64,000 nt of DNA, from the NCBI RefSeq assembly GCF_025452095.1, contig NZ_CP104877.1, forward strand, positions 3,162,001 to 3,226,000, written 5' to 3'. Positions 35,035-43,014 of the stretch are shown piece by piece. Each line of letters opens with the position of its first letter. The stretch's first letter is position 1. The DNA comes from Paenarthrobacter sp. JL.01a (GTDB taxonomy: Bacteria > Actinomycetota > Actinomycetes > Actinomycetales > Micrococcaceae). Under the pieces are notes generated by a model. That model was not told where the DNA came from and ran no database searches. It saw only the letters and a program-made list of their open reading frames with translations. The position numbers were made by a program, and so were the translations under genes.

Positions 35035-36264
35035 ATGTCTGCCGGAACAACTGCCGCCCGCATTTCACAGCGAATCTCAGCCATTGCCGAGTCCGCCACC
35101 CTTGCCGTTGACGCCAAGGCCAAGGCACTGAAGGCCGCGGGCCGTCCCGTGATTGGTTTCGGTGCCGGCGAACCCGACTTCCCCACCCCCGACTACATCG
35201 TCCAGGCCGCCATTGAAGCAGCCGGCCAGCCGAAGTACCACCGCTATTCCCCCGCGGGCGGTCTCCCCGAGCTGAAGAAGGCCATCGCGGACAAGACCCT
35301 CCGGGATTCGGGCTACAAGGTTGACCCTTCCCAGGTCCTGGTGACCAACGGTGGCAAGCAGGCTGTCTACAACACGTTCGCCACGCTGGTTGATCCGGGC
35401 GATGAGGTCATCATTCCCACTCCGTTCTGGACCACCTACCCGGAGGCCATCCGCCTCGCCGGCGGCGTTCCCGTTGAGGTTTTCGCCGGCCCGGAGCAGG
35501 GCTACCTGGTTACCGTGGAGCAGCTTGAAGCAGCCGTAACGGACAAGACCAAGATCCTGCTGTTCGTCTCCCCTTCCAACCCCACCGGCGCCGTGTACAG
35601 CCCGGAGCAGGTCGCGGAGATCGGCAAGTGGGCAGCCGCCAAGGGCCTTTGGGTCGTTACCGACGAGATCTACGAGCACCTGACCTACGACGGCGTCGAG
35701 TTCACCTCGATCGCTACGGCAGCCCCGGAGCTTGGCGACCGCGTTGTGATCCTCAACGGTGTAGCCAAGACCTATGCCATGACCGGATGGCGCGTGGGTT
35801 GGATGATCGGCCCGGCCGACGTCATCAAGGCCGCCACCAACCTGCAGTCGCACGCGACGTCGAACGTCTCCAACATCATGCAGGTCGCTGCCGCCGCCGC
35901 CCTCACGGGCCCGCTCACCGCCGTCGACGAAATGAAGGTTGCCTTCGACCGCCGCCGCAAGGCGATTGTCGCCGGACTCAACGCCATTGACGGGGTTGAA
36001 TGCCCGACGCCGACCGGCGCCTTCTACGTGTACGCGGACGTCCGCGGACTGCTGGGCAAGGAATTCGAGACCTCCAACGGTCCCGTCCGCCCGAGCACTT
36101 CGGCTGAGCTCGCGGCCCTGATCCTCGACGAAGTTGAAGTCGCCGTTGTTCCGGGCGAGGCGTTCGGACCCTCCGGCTACGTGCGGCTCTCCTACGCGCT
36201 CGGCGACGACGACCTCGCCGAAGGTGTCCGCCGGATCCAGGAATTCCTGGGCAAGGCCAAGTAA
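35035..36264 (+). CDS. Class I pyridoxal-phosphate aminotransferase (aspartate-type)
   Basis: Predicted cytosolic PLP enzyme exchanging amino groups between aspartate or another amino acid and 2-oxoglutarate. The 409-residue product has the class I fold of the Ib aspartate aminotransferase subgroup: [15 protein letters not shown] at the substrate side, [26 protein letters not shown], the Schiff-base Lys245 in [16 protein letters not shown], and the carboxylate-binding Arg in [12 protein letters not shown]. The ATG start is divergent from tRNA-Trp. The assignment to aspartate is by subgroup resemblance; a prephenate or aromatic preference is not excluded. Confidence 0.9.
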   Translation: MSAGTTAARISQRISAIAESATLAVDAKAKALKAAGRPVIGFGAGEPDFPTPDYIVQAAIEAAGQPKYHRYSPAGGLPELKKAIADKTLRDSGYKVDPSQVLVTNGGKQAVYNTFATLVDPGDEVIIPTPFWTTYPEAIRLAGGVPVEVFAGPEQGYLVTVEQLEAAVTDKTKILLFVSPSNPTGAVYSPEQVAEIGKWAAAKGLWVVTDEIYEHLTYDGVEFTSIATAAPELGDRVVILNGVAKTYAMTGWRVGWMIGPADVIKAATNLQSHATSNVSNIMQVAAAAALTGPLTAVDEMKVAFDRRRKAIVAGLNAIDGVECPTPTGAFYVYADVRGLLGKEFETSNGPVRPSTSAELAALILDEVEVAVVPGEAFGPSGYVRLSYALGDDDLAEGVRRIQEFLGKAK

Positions 36265-36393
36265 CAGCTTCACTTTTGGTGGCAGTCAGCTCCCAGGCAA
36301 CCGGAACAGGTTGGCTGGGGGCTGATTTGTTCTTCAAACCCGTGAGCAACACCTCACCCGGAAGCGACGCCGTCAGCCATGTGCCGCCGTCGG

Positions 36394-36457
36394 GCGTCCG
36401 GCTCAACCACGCGGGATGTGAGCGAGCGTCCGGCTCAACCACGCGGGATGTGAGCGA
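36394..36457. repeat. Tandem duplication of a 32-bp unit
   Basis: Two perfect, directly adjacent copies (36394-36425 and 36426-36457) of a unit that begins GCGTCCGGCTCAACCACGCG and ends GGATGTGAGCGA. They lie between the convergent aminotransferase and response-regulator genes, ending 3 bp from the latter's stop codon. The unit is not a hairpin. Confidence 0.95.
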
Positions 36458-36460
36458 GGG

Positions 36461-37135
36461 TTAGAGGAGGCGGCGCTCGGCCGCCCACTTGGTGAGTTCG
36501 TGGCGGCTGGAGAGCTGGAGTTTCCGCAACACAGCTGACACATGTGTCTCCACGGTCTTGATGGAGATGAACAGCTCCTTGGCGACTTCCTTGTAGCTGT
36601 AGCCCCGGGCGATAAGCCGCATGACCTCGAGTTCCCTGGCGGACAGCTTGTCCAGTTCGTCGTCCGCGATGTCCGCAGGAGCGGTTCCGAATGCATCCAG
36701 GACGAACCCTGCGAGCCGGGGTGAAAACACGGCGTCGCCATCGGCAACGCGGATGACGGCGTCGGAAATTTCCTTGCCGGATATGGTCTTGGTGACGTAG
36801 CCACGGGCACCGGCACGGATCACGGAAACCACGTCCTCAGCGGCATCCGAAACACTCAGGGCCAGGAATCTGGTGCTCCCCAGCAGGGCCGCGGACCCGG
36901 CGATGACCTCACGGCCGCCGCCGCCAAGACCGCCGGGAAGGTGAACGTCCAGGAGCACTACCTCGGGTCGGGTCTCCGCGATGACGGCGATGGCCTGCTC
37001 CACCGTTCCTGCTTCACCCACCACGTGCATGCGCCCGTCCAGGTCGGCTTTCAGGCCGGATCGGAAAATAGTGTGGTCATCCACGATCACCACCCGCACG
37101 CTGCGCGCTGTACCGCCGTCAGGATTGATGGTCAT
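36461..37135 (-). CDS. LuxR/NarL-family response regulator
   Basis: Cytosolic transcription factor. Its receiver domain (residues 12-130) has the acidic pair VDDH and the phospho-acceptor Asp63 in LLDVHLPGG. Its C-terminal LuxR-type helix-turn-helix (about residues 160-224) contains LSARELEVMRLIARGYSYKE and ISIKTVETHVSAVLRKL. The ATG start overlaps the stop of the upstream kinase gene (ATGA), so the two form a two-component pair. Likely targets are the divergent PspC genes, which have phased TCAGGG repeats in their upstream region. Confidence 0.93.
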   Translation of the reverse strand: MTINPDGGTARSVRVVIVDDHTIFRSGLKADLDGRMHVVGEAGTVEQAIAVIAETRPEVVLLDVHLPGGLGGGGREVIAGSAALLGSTRFLALSVSDAAEDVVSVIRAGARGYVTKTISGKEISDAVIRVADGDAVFSPRLAGFVLDAFGTAPADIADDELDKLSARELEVMRLIARGYSYKEVAKELFISIKTVETHVSAVLRKLQLSSRHELTKWAAERRLL

Positions 37136-38628
37136 TGTTTCGTGTCTCCGTTCCGGACTTCAGTACCCCGGGCCTCGCCGTTCCGGCCTTCGCCCATCTC
37201 TGGATTTGCCGATGGCAGGGCCAACCGGACCTCGGTTCCCTCGCCGCTGCTGTTGATCACTGCTGTTCCGCCGTGCCTCTTCATGCGTCCGATGATCGAT
37301 TCCTTCACACCCAACCTGTCATCGGGAATGGCCTCGACCGCGAAGCCGGGCCCCCGGTCCTTGATGAAGATCTCCGATCCGGCCTCGGTGCTCTCCAAGT
37401 AGACCGAAACAGCGCCACCGCCGTGCCGCGCAGCGTTCAGCATGGCCTCCCGGGCTGCCTGGACCAAGGCTTCGTGCCTGTCCGTCATGTCGGAGTCGCC
37501 CACTGTGACTACTTCCACGGCTTGGCCGTGGGCGTCCTCCACTTCCCCGGCAACGGCTTTGATGCGTTCTGCCAGCAGGCCGGATTCCTTGGCGGGATCG
37601 CTGAAGAGCCATGCCCGCAGTTCCCGTTCCTGGGCCCTTGCCAATCGAAGGACATCCTGTTCGGAGCCGGCCCGTCGCTGGATGAGCGCCAATGTCTGGA
37701 GAACGGAGTCGTGCAAGTGTGCGGCGATCTCGGCGCGCTCGGTTTCGCGGACGCGGCCGGCACGTTCGGTTTCCAGGTCCTTCCAGAACTTGAGGCCCCA
37801 TGGCAGCAGCACCAAGGCAACACCGCCAAGGACTGCAATGGAGGCCAACAGCGCCAGCCAGGTCTGCTCCCACGATCCGGAGCCGGACACCATGACCAGG
37901 ACGCCGGCCACCACCAGCGCCAGGCCCGCAGCCAGGCGCACCCAACCACCGGCCTGGTCTGCCTTCGTCTTGTCCACGAGCCCGGCCCTGCGCGTTTCAT
38001 CGAGCTGCATCCAGGCGATCGCGGCACCGCCCAGGATCGCAGCTGCCGGAATCAGGGTGCCCAGGGGGACGTCGACGCCGAACTGGCGGGCTATCAGGAT
38101 CGCAGCCACCAGGAGCAGTGCCGCGCCGAGCAGGATTTCCTTGCCGTACTGGATTTTGCGGAAAGAGAACCACGACGCCACGGCGCTGCTGTCCCACCAT
38201 TGGTCGGACGGGCCCGAGGAAGCAGTCACCCCGGCTGCGGTGCCGTCGCTGCCGGCCCAACTGCCGGCCGCCTGGCCGCTCACCGTCGGTTCGGCCACAG
38301 CCGCCGGTGCCGTTCCGGCGTCGTACGTTTGTTGCTGGCGCTGCGTCCCGACGCCGGCATTCGGCACCGGCGGCAGGCTCACGGCAGGAGCAATAGGCGA
38401 CGCCGGCCGTCGGGCATTGCGTTTGGCGGCCTCGTCCGCGGTGGGAACCATGGTCCACAGCCACGCGTAGAAAGCCAGGCCCGCTCCGCCGGCGAAACTG
38501 GCCAGAACCATCCCGAGCCGCACATATTTGACCGGCCACCCCAAGTGATCGGCCAGGCCGCTGCAGACGCCCGCGATCATGCGGTCGCTGCTGCGGACCA
38601 GCGGGGGGCGTTCGATGGCGGTTCTCAT
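37132..38628 (-). CDS. PspC-domain sensor histidine kinase (LiaS/DesK-like)
   Basis: Membrane kinase of about 498 residues. The N-terminus is a PspC domain (RPPLVRSSDRMIAGVCSGLA, then a helix FAGGAGLAFYAWLWTMV). After a Pro/Ala/Gly-rich linker come about four more helices (ILLGAALLLVAAILIARQF and following). The cytosolic part has a HisKA_3 dimerisation box with phospho-acceptor His306 (HLHDSVLQTLALIQRR) and a HATPase domain (EAMLNAARHGGG, DRGPGF, GRMKRHGGTAVINSSGEGTE). The ATG at 38626-38628 begins the PspC domain. It is cotranscribed with the regulator and divergent from the LiaF-like gene. A role in envelope stress sensing is inferred from the domains. Confidence 0.92.
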   Translation of the reverse strand: MRTAIERPPLVRSSDRMIAGVCSGLADHLGWPVKYVRLGMVLASFAGGAGLAFYAWLWTMVPTADEAAKRNARRPASPIAPAVSLPPVPNAGVGTQRQQQTYDAGTAPAAVAEPTVSGQAAGSWAGSDGTAAGVTASSGPSDQWWDSSAVASWFSFRKIQYGKEILLGAALLLVAAILIARQFGVDVPLGTLIPAAAILGGAAIAWMQLDETRRAGLVDKTKADQAGGWVRLAAGLALVVAGVLVMVSGSGSWEQTWLALLASIAVLGGVALVLLPWGLKFWKDLETERAGRVRETERAEIAAHLHDSVLQTLALIQRRAGSEQDVLRLARAQERELRAWLFSDPAKESGLLAERIKAVAGEVEDAHGQAVEVVTVGDSDMTDRHEALVQAAREAMLNAARHGGGAVSVYLESTEAGSEIFIKDRGPGFAVEAIPDDRLGVKESIIGRMKRHGGTAVINSSGEGTEVRLALPSANPEMGEGRNGEARGTEVRNGDTKQ

Positions 38629-38647
38629 GTACCAATCCAAGCACGGA

Positions 38648-38707
38648 TCAGGGTTCCCCGAACCGGATTCCCGCAGGGTCAGGGGGCCTCTCAGGGATCA
38701 TTCAGGG
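38648..38707. promoter_or_regulatory. Four TCAGGG repeats in the shared kinase/PspC promoter region
   Basis: TCAGGG occurs at 38648, 38679, 38691 and 38702. The last three are spaced 12 and 11 bp, about one helical turn, within the 124-bp divergent region. This phasing suits cooperative binding by a response regulator; that it is the regulator encoded at 36461 is an inference. Confidence 0.45.
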
Positions 38708-38752
38708 TATCCCCCAGTAGAGGCCAACGGCGTGGGGCGGCAGGATCGAAGT

Positions 38753-40276
38753 ATGAACGCGAACAGCATGAATCCAGAGGAACCCGGAACGCCTGGCACC
38801 GCCGGCACATCCGGCTCCAGCGCCACCAATGGCGCCTCCACGGGAGCTCCCGGTACTTCTTCGGACCAGACTTCTGCCGGAGGGTCCGCCGGAACTGGTC
38901 CGACCGCCGGAAGCTACGCGCCGACCGGCGAAGCCCCGCAAGGTTCCCAGCAGAACTACTTCGACTGGATCCGCAACCTGGGGGTCCGGCGTGGTCCTGA
39001 CCGCTGGATCGGCGGGGTGGCCAGTGGCGTCGCCCACCGGTACGGCATCGATCCGTTGATCGTCCGGGGCATCTTCATTGTGCTGGCACTTTTCGCCGGG
39101 GTCGGGGTTCTGCTGTACGGCATCGCATGGGCGCTCCTGCCCGAACCTGATGGGCGCATCCACGTCCAGGAGGCCGCCGCCGGTCGCTGGTCGGGCGGCA
39201 TGACAGGTGCCTTGATCACCACCATCATCGGCTTCCCAAGCCTGGGCCGCGGATTCTGGGGGTGGGGATGGAACGGACTTCCCGGCCTGTTCTGGACGCT
39301 GTTCTGGATAGCCGGCATCAGTTACCTCGTCTATGTCCTGATTCAGCGGAACAAGGGCGCGAAAGCATCCGCGTCCGCCGGCCCGCAGAACTACACCGCC
39401 TCCTACCCGGCCACTCCCACGGCGGGAACCAACACCGGCGTTCCCGTCTACGGCGCTTCTGCGCCGACGGGCCAGCGGAGCGGGGTTTACGGTTCAAGCG
39501 GCTACGGTGCGCCGGGCTACGGTGCGGCCGGCCACGGTGCGGGGCCAGTCCCGACATCCGGTCCGGTCCCGCCGTCGGGACCGCGTCCTCCCTACGGTTC
39601 CACTCCCCCGCAAGGGTGGGCCCCGAAGCCGGTTGCCCCCAAGCGCAAGGGACCGGGCGCAGCCACGGTCGCCGTGACTGCAGGTACGGCCCTGCTGGCC
39701 GGAGGCACCGTGAAGGCGCTCGACGCCGGACACGTCATTGATCTGGGCAGCTCGGCCAACGCCGTGGTTTTCGCAACGGGCGCTGCCGTCCTGGGCCTGG
39801 GCATCCTGGTCGCCGGACTCCGCGGGCGGACTTCAGGATTCCTCGGGTTCCTGGCCGTTGTTGCCCTGATCATTGGCGGCATCTTCAACGTGGTTCCCCG
39901 CAACGGTGACCGATTGACCTTCCACGACGTCAACTGGGCACCCACCAGCGTTGAACAGGCGCGAGAAGGCATAGACGTCACCGGCGCCCAAGGCACTGTC
40001 GACCTCAGCGACATCACCACGACACCGCCCTTGATCACAGAGGTCCTGGTGCCCGTCGACGCCACCGCGAGCAACGTCACGGTCATCATCCCGGACAACG
40101 TCCCCGTTGAGGTCAGGGCGGATATGACCTTCGGCAACCTGAACGAACGAGGAAGCGACCGTGGCGGTCGGCTGAAGGACGACCGTACCGTCTATAACTC
40201 CGGCAAACCCGGGGCCAACCTGGTGGTCCAGATCGACGGCACTTTCAGCAACGTGACCATCAAGGAAGGAAACTGA
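38753..40276 (+). CDS. PspC-domain membrane protein with LiaF-like C-terminus
   Basis: A 507-residue membrane protein. Residues 1-65 are low complexity (Gly/Thr/Ser/Pro). A PspC domain follows (RRGPDRWIGGVASGVAHRYG, IVLALFAGVGVLLYGIAWALLPEPDG), then two helices, a Tyr/Gly/Pro-rich linker (VYGSSGYGAPGYGAAGHGAG), and three more helices. The last 110 residues are a soluble domain (ASNVTVIIPDNVPVEVRADM, FGNLNE) resembling LiaF/YvqF C-termini. The ATG at 38753 follows an AGGATCG sequence. It is divergent from the kinase operon and followed by two more membrane genes. In Lia systems the F protein inhibits the kinase; whether this one does so is unknown. Confidence 0.85.
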   Translation: MNANSMNPEEPGTPGTAGTSGSSATNGASTGAPGTSSDQTSAGGSAGTGPTAGSYAPTGEAPQGSQQNYFDWIRNLGVRRGPDRWIGGVASGVAHRYGIDPLIVRGIFIVLALFAGVGVLLYGIAWALLPEPDGRIHVQEAAAGRWSGGMTGALITTIIGFPSLGRGFWGWGWNGLPGLFWTLFWIAGISYLVYVLIQRNKGAKASASAGPQNYTASYPATPTAGTNTGVPVYGASAPTGQRSGVYGSSGYGAPGYGAAGHGAGPVPTSGPVPPSGPRPPYGSTPPQGWAPKPVAPKRKGPGAATVAVTAGTALLAGGTVKALDAGHVIDLGSSANAVVFATGAAVLGLGILVAGLRGRTSGFLGFLAVVALIIGGIFNVVPRNGDRLTFHDVNWAPTSVEQAREGIDVTGAQGTVDLSDITTTPPLITEVLVPVDATASNVTVIIPDNVPVEVRADMTFGNLNERGSDRGGRLKDDRTVYNSGKPGANLVVQIDGTFSNVTIKEGN

Positions 40277-40277
40277 C

Positions 40278-40652
40278 ATGAGCACGAACGAGCCAACCAA
40301 GGAATCCGGGTCCTCCCCCACCGAGCCGTTGCCCAAGGGAACCCGCCCCACCGAAGCCCTGCCAAAGCCCGCCCTTCGGGAGATACCCCTGACGCCACAG
40401 CTGGAGCCAAGCTTCCGTGTGGAAAACACAGAAGACGAAAAACCCCGGCAGGCCCGCATTGGCACCGTGGTGTGGGGGTTGATTGTGGTGGCGTTGGCGG
40501 CGCTGATCATCATCTCCACCCTGGGCTGGGTGACGCTGAACGGCACTTATGTGCTCATCGGCCTGATGATCGGAGCCGGGGCCGCCTTGGTGGTTGGCGG
40601 ACTCCTTTCAACGCGGAAGGGTTCCACTAAATCCAAGAACCACGCTGCGTGA
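40278..40652 (+). CDS. Small two-helix membrane protein of the PspC cluster
   Basis: A 124-residue protein with a polar, Pro-rich N-terminal half, two helices (TVVWGLIVVALAALIIISTL and YVLIGLMIGAGAALVVGGLL) and a short basic tail. The ATG at 40278 is one base after the stop of the LiaF-like gene, so the two are cotranscribed. No family recognised; a role alongside the PspC proteins is inferred from position only. Confidence 0.8.
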   Translation: MSTNEPTKESGSSPTEPLPKGTRPTEALPKPALREIPLTPQLEPSFRVENTEDEKPRQARIGTVVWGLIVVALAALIIISTLGWVTLNGTYVLIGLMIGAGAALVVGGLLSTRKGSTKSKNHAA

Positions 40653-40701
40653 GGCGGCCGAACCACGTGACAAAGCAACCTCAACAGGGAAGTGTGTAGA
40701 T

Positions 40702-40950
40702 ATGGACAAGTTCTTCAGCATCGTCAGGGGCCTCGGCCTGAAGCGCGGACCACAACGCTGGCTGGGTGGCATTTGCGGTGGCATCGCCGCCAAACTCAGG
40801 GTGGATGTGGCGTATGTCCGGGTAGCTTTCCTGCTTTTCTGCTTGCTTCCCGGGCCGGCAGTGGTGATCTACATCCTCGGTTGGCTCATACTGCCCGACC
40901 AGAACAACAAGATCGCCCTCGAATCCTTCCTCAGCCAACGGTCCCGGTAA
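40702..40950 (+). CDS. Short PspC-domain protein
   Basis: An 82-residue protein that is essentially a single PspC domain: LKRGPQRWLGGICGGIAAKL, then FLLFCLLPGPAVVIYILGWL and a short tail (ILPDQNNKIALESFLSQRSR). It has one hydrophobic segment. The start is the ATG at 40702; in-frame codons upstream read into the previous gene. It is the third gene of the plus-strand part of the envelope-stress cluster and is followed by a hairpin terminator. The third PspC domain within 4 kb. Confidence 0.87.
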   Translation: MDKFFSIVRGLGLKRGPQRWLGGICGGIAAKLRVDVAYVRVAFLLFCLLPGPAVVIYILGWLILPDQNNKIALESFLSQRSR

Positions 40951-40960
40951 CTTACGGACC

Positions 40961-40995
40961 AGAAAGCGCCCCTGCCGGACGGCGGGGCGCTTTCT
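40961..40995 (+). terminator. Terminator after the PspC cluster
   Basis: AGAAAGCGCCCC pairs with GGGGCGCTTTCT, with an inner GCC/GGC pairing and one bulged T, loop GGAC, 10 bp beyond the PspC stop. Confidence 0.75.
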
Positions 40996-41048
40996 GTTGG
41001 TTTCGGCCTTGTTTCCACTACCGCACACCCGGGCTAAAAAGTAACCAT

Positions 41049-41079
41049 TTGTGTCCCACCCCACATGCCTGTCTACAAT
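41049..41079 (+). promoter_or_regulatory. Candidate pfkA promoter
   Basis: TACAAT (41074-41079) matches five of six bases of the -10 consensus. TTGTGT (41049-41054) lies 19 bp upstream, longer than ideal. The predicted start near 41086 gives a leader of about 53 nt. Confidence 0.4.
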
Positions 41080-41138
41080 CGTTGGGAGCTCAGCGTGGCG
41101 CTCTTGCACGTATTCCTCCAAGCCATGAGTGAGCAAAC

Positions 41139-42164
41139 ATGAAAATTGGCATTCTTACCAGCGGTGGCGACTGCCCCGGACTCAACGCAGTGATCCGGGG
41201 AGCGGTCCTCAAAGGCATCGCCATCCACGGCCAGGAATTCGTGGGTTTCCGTGACGGTTGGCGCGGCGTGGTGGAGGGCGACATCATCGACATCCCCCGC
41301 ACCATGGTCCGCGGTATCGCCAAGCAGGGTGGAACCATCCTGGGAACTTCCCGCACCAACCCTTTCGAAAACGGTGGCGGCCCGGATGTCATCAAGGCCC
41401 ACATGGAGCGCCTGGGGATTGATGCCATCATCGCCATCGGTGGTGAAGGAACCCTGGCTGCGGCCAAGCGCCTCACGGATGCCGGATTGAAGATCGTCGG
41501 CGTGCCCAAGACCGTGGACAACGACCTCGACGCCACCGACTACACCTTCGGCTTCGACACCGCGGTCCAGATCGCCACCGAGGCCATTGACCGCCTGCGG
41601 ACCACCGGTGAATCGCACCACCGTTGCATGATCGCCGAGGTCATGGGTCGCCACGTGGGCTGGATCGCCCTGCACGCGGGCATGGCAGCCGGTGCCCACG
41701 CCATCCTGATCCCGGAGCAGAAAGCCAGCATCGAACAGATCGCCGAGTGGGTCCAGGAGGCCCACGACCGTGGCCGTGCACCGCTGGTGGTTGTTGCTGA
41801 AGGTTTCGTCCCGGACCACCTGGAATCCCCGCACTCAGAGCGCGGCCTGGATACCTTCGGCCGGCCCCGCCTGGGTGGAATCGCGGACCAGTTGGCACCC
41901 GAGATCGAGGCCCGCACGGGGATTGAAACCCGCGCCACGATCCTCGGACACATCCAACGCGGCGGCGTACCCACGGCCTACGACCGCGTCCTCGCGACCC
42001 GCCTTGGCATGGCCGCCATCGACTCCGTGGTGGATGGCCGCTGGGGAACCATGGTGGCACTGAAGGGCACGGACATCTCGCACGTCGGCTTTGAGGAAGC
42101 CCTGGGCAAGCTCAAGACGGTGCCGCAGCACCGTTACGACGAAGCGTCGGTATTGTTCGGCTAG
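41139..42164 (+). CDS. pfkA: 6-phosphofructokinase
   Basis: Phosphorylates fructose 6-phosphate in glycolysis. The 341-residue product has the family N-terminus GILTSGGDCPGLNAVIRG, IGGEGTLAAA with Gly104, PKTVDNDLDATDYTFGFDTA with Lys124 and the catalytic Asp127, and MGRHVGWIALHAG. In E. coli numbering, which coincides here, Gly104 favours ATP, while Lys124 occurs in pyrophosphate-type and actinobacterial group III enzymes. ATP use is therefore inferred, not proven. ATG start; its TAG stop overlaps a TAGGCT -10 box of the next gene. Confidence 0.95.
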   Translation: MKIGILTSGGDCPGLNAVIRGAVLKGIAIHGQEFVGFRDGWRGVVEGDIIDIPRTMVRGIAKQGGTILGTSRTNPFENGGGPDVIKAHMERLGIDAIIAIGGEGTLAAAKRLTDAGLKIVGVPKTVDNDLDATDYTFGFDTAVQIATEAIDRLRTTGESHHRCMIAEVMGRHVGWIALHAGMAAGAHAILIPEQKASIEQIAEWVQEAHDRGRAPLVVVAEGFVPDHLESPHSERGLDTFGRPRLGGIADQLAPEIEARTGIETRATILGHIQRGGVPTAYDRVLATRLGMAAIDSVVDGRWGTMVALKGTDISHVGFEEALGKLKTVPQHRYDEASVLFG

Positions 42165-42167
42165 GCT
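42162..42167 (+). promoter_or_regulatory. Leaderless-type -10 box of the GNAT gene
   Basis: TAGGCT followed by 6 nt and then the ATG at 42174. The first three bases are the TAG stop codon of pfkA. Confidence 0.5.
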
Positions 42168-42173
42168 GAATCC

Positions 42174-42923
42174 ATGACTCTGGAGCCCACGTCCGCTGCC
42201 ATCATCCAGCTGGCGTGGGCCCGCCGTTTGGGTTTCGACGACGACGCTTTCGCCGGCGCTGCTGCCGCCCTCTCCTCTGGCGGGGCTGCTCCGGGCGCCC
42301 CCACCAGCAGGATGACCCGCGTTGATGACTCAGCGCGGGCAGTGGTGTTCCTGCGGTTGTTTGGCGTTTCAGCCTTGGTCGGCCCCCAGTGGGCGTTGGA
42401 CGCAGCCGAAGACATCCCCGATACCGAGCTTGCCCAGCATGTGACGTTGTTGACCCTCACCCGTTCCCACGGCGGGCACGGACTTGGATCCTCGGCATTG
42501 TTTTTCGCCGATGACCTGCCCTTGCAGCAGCCCTCCGAGGACCTGACGGTCTCGCACGGCAACCCCGAGGCCATCATTCTGGAAGGGCTGTGCCCGCCGG
42601 ACGACGTGAATGAAGTGGGGCTACAGGGCCTTGAACACCGTTTCACCATCATGCATCCGGAAGAGCAACAGCCCACTCCGGTGGCCTGCGGAGCCTACGG
42701 AGAGTGGGAGGGCATCCTGGCCAACATGGGAGTGCTGGTCGCTCCCCCGTGGCGCAAGCGCGGAATAGGAACGTTGGCTGCCTCAATCGCCGCCCACGAA
42801 GCACTCGCTGCCGGGCTGACCCTTCAATGGAAGGCCGATGTCAGCAACACCGGAGCACTCGCGATGGCCCGCAGCCTTGGCTTCGCCACGGGCGGGCTCC
42901 ACGCGAGCGTGCTCCTGGGCTGA
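42174..42923 (+). CDS. GNAT-family N-acetyltransferase
   Basis: A 249-residue cytosolic protein. The C-terminal third is a GNAT core (GILANMGVLVAPPWRKRGIG, TLAASIAAHEALAAGLTLQW, NTGALAMARSLGFATGG), with the acetyl-CoA loop RKRGIG. The N-terminal 140 residues match nothing I recognise and may form a second, degenerate GNAT fold. The ATG at 42174 is preceded by a TAGGCT box at 6 nt and no ribosome-binding site, suggesting a leaderless mRNA. Substrate unknown. Confidence 0.82.
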   Translation: MTLEPTSAAIIQLAWARRLGFDDDAFAGAAAALSSGGAAPGAPTSRMTRVDDSARAVVFLRLFGVSALVGPQWALDAAEDIPDTELAQHVTLLTLTRSHGGHGLGSSALFFADDLPLQQPSEDLTVSHGNPEAIILEGLCPPDDVNEVGLQGLEHRFTIMHPEEQQPTPVACGAYGEWEGILANMGVLVAPPWRKRGIGTLAASIAAHEALAAGLTLQWKADVSNTGALAMARSLGFATGGLHASVLLG

Positions 42924-42945
42924 CTCCCCCAGCCTCCCCCTCCAC

Positions 42946-43008
42946 GAGTTTTTGTACAGCTAACGACCTTTAGAAGGGCTTTTGAGGGCATTAGCTGTAC
43001 AAAAACTC
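42946..43008. repeat. Perfect 18-bp inverted repeat with 27-bp spacer
   Basis: The arms GAGTTTTTGTACAGCTAA (42946-42963) and its exact complement (42991-43008) flank a spacer containing CCTTTAGAAGG. It lies between the convergent GNAT and MFS genes. The AT-rich arms, the long spacer and base composition unlike the neighbours are not those of a normal terminator, though it could fold as one. It may be a copy of a dispersed palindromic element. Confidence 0.9.
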
Positions 43009-43014
43009 CATCGG

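Noticed and set aside
36394..36457. CRISPR-like array
   Set aside because: Only two directly adjacent copies with no spacers, and no cas genes in the window.
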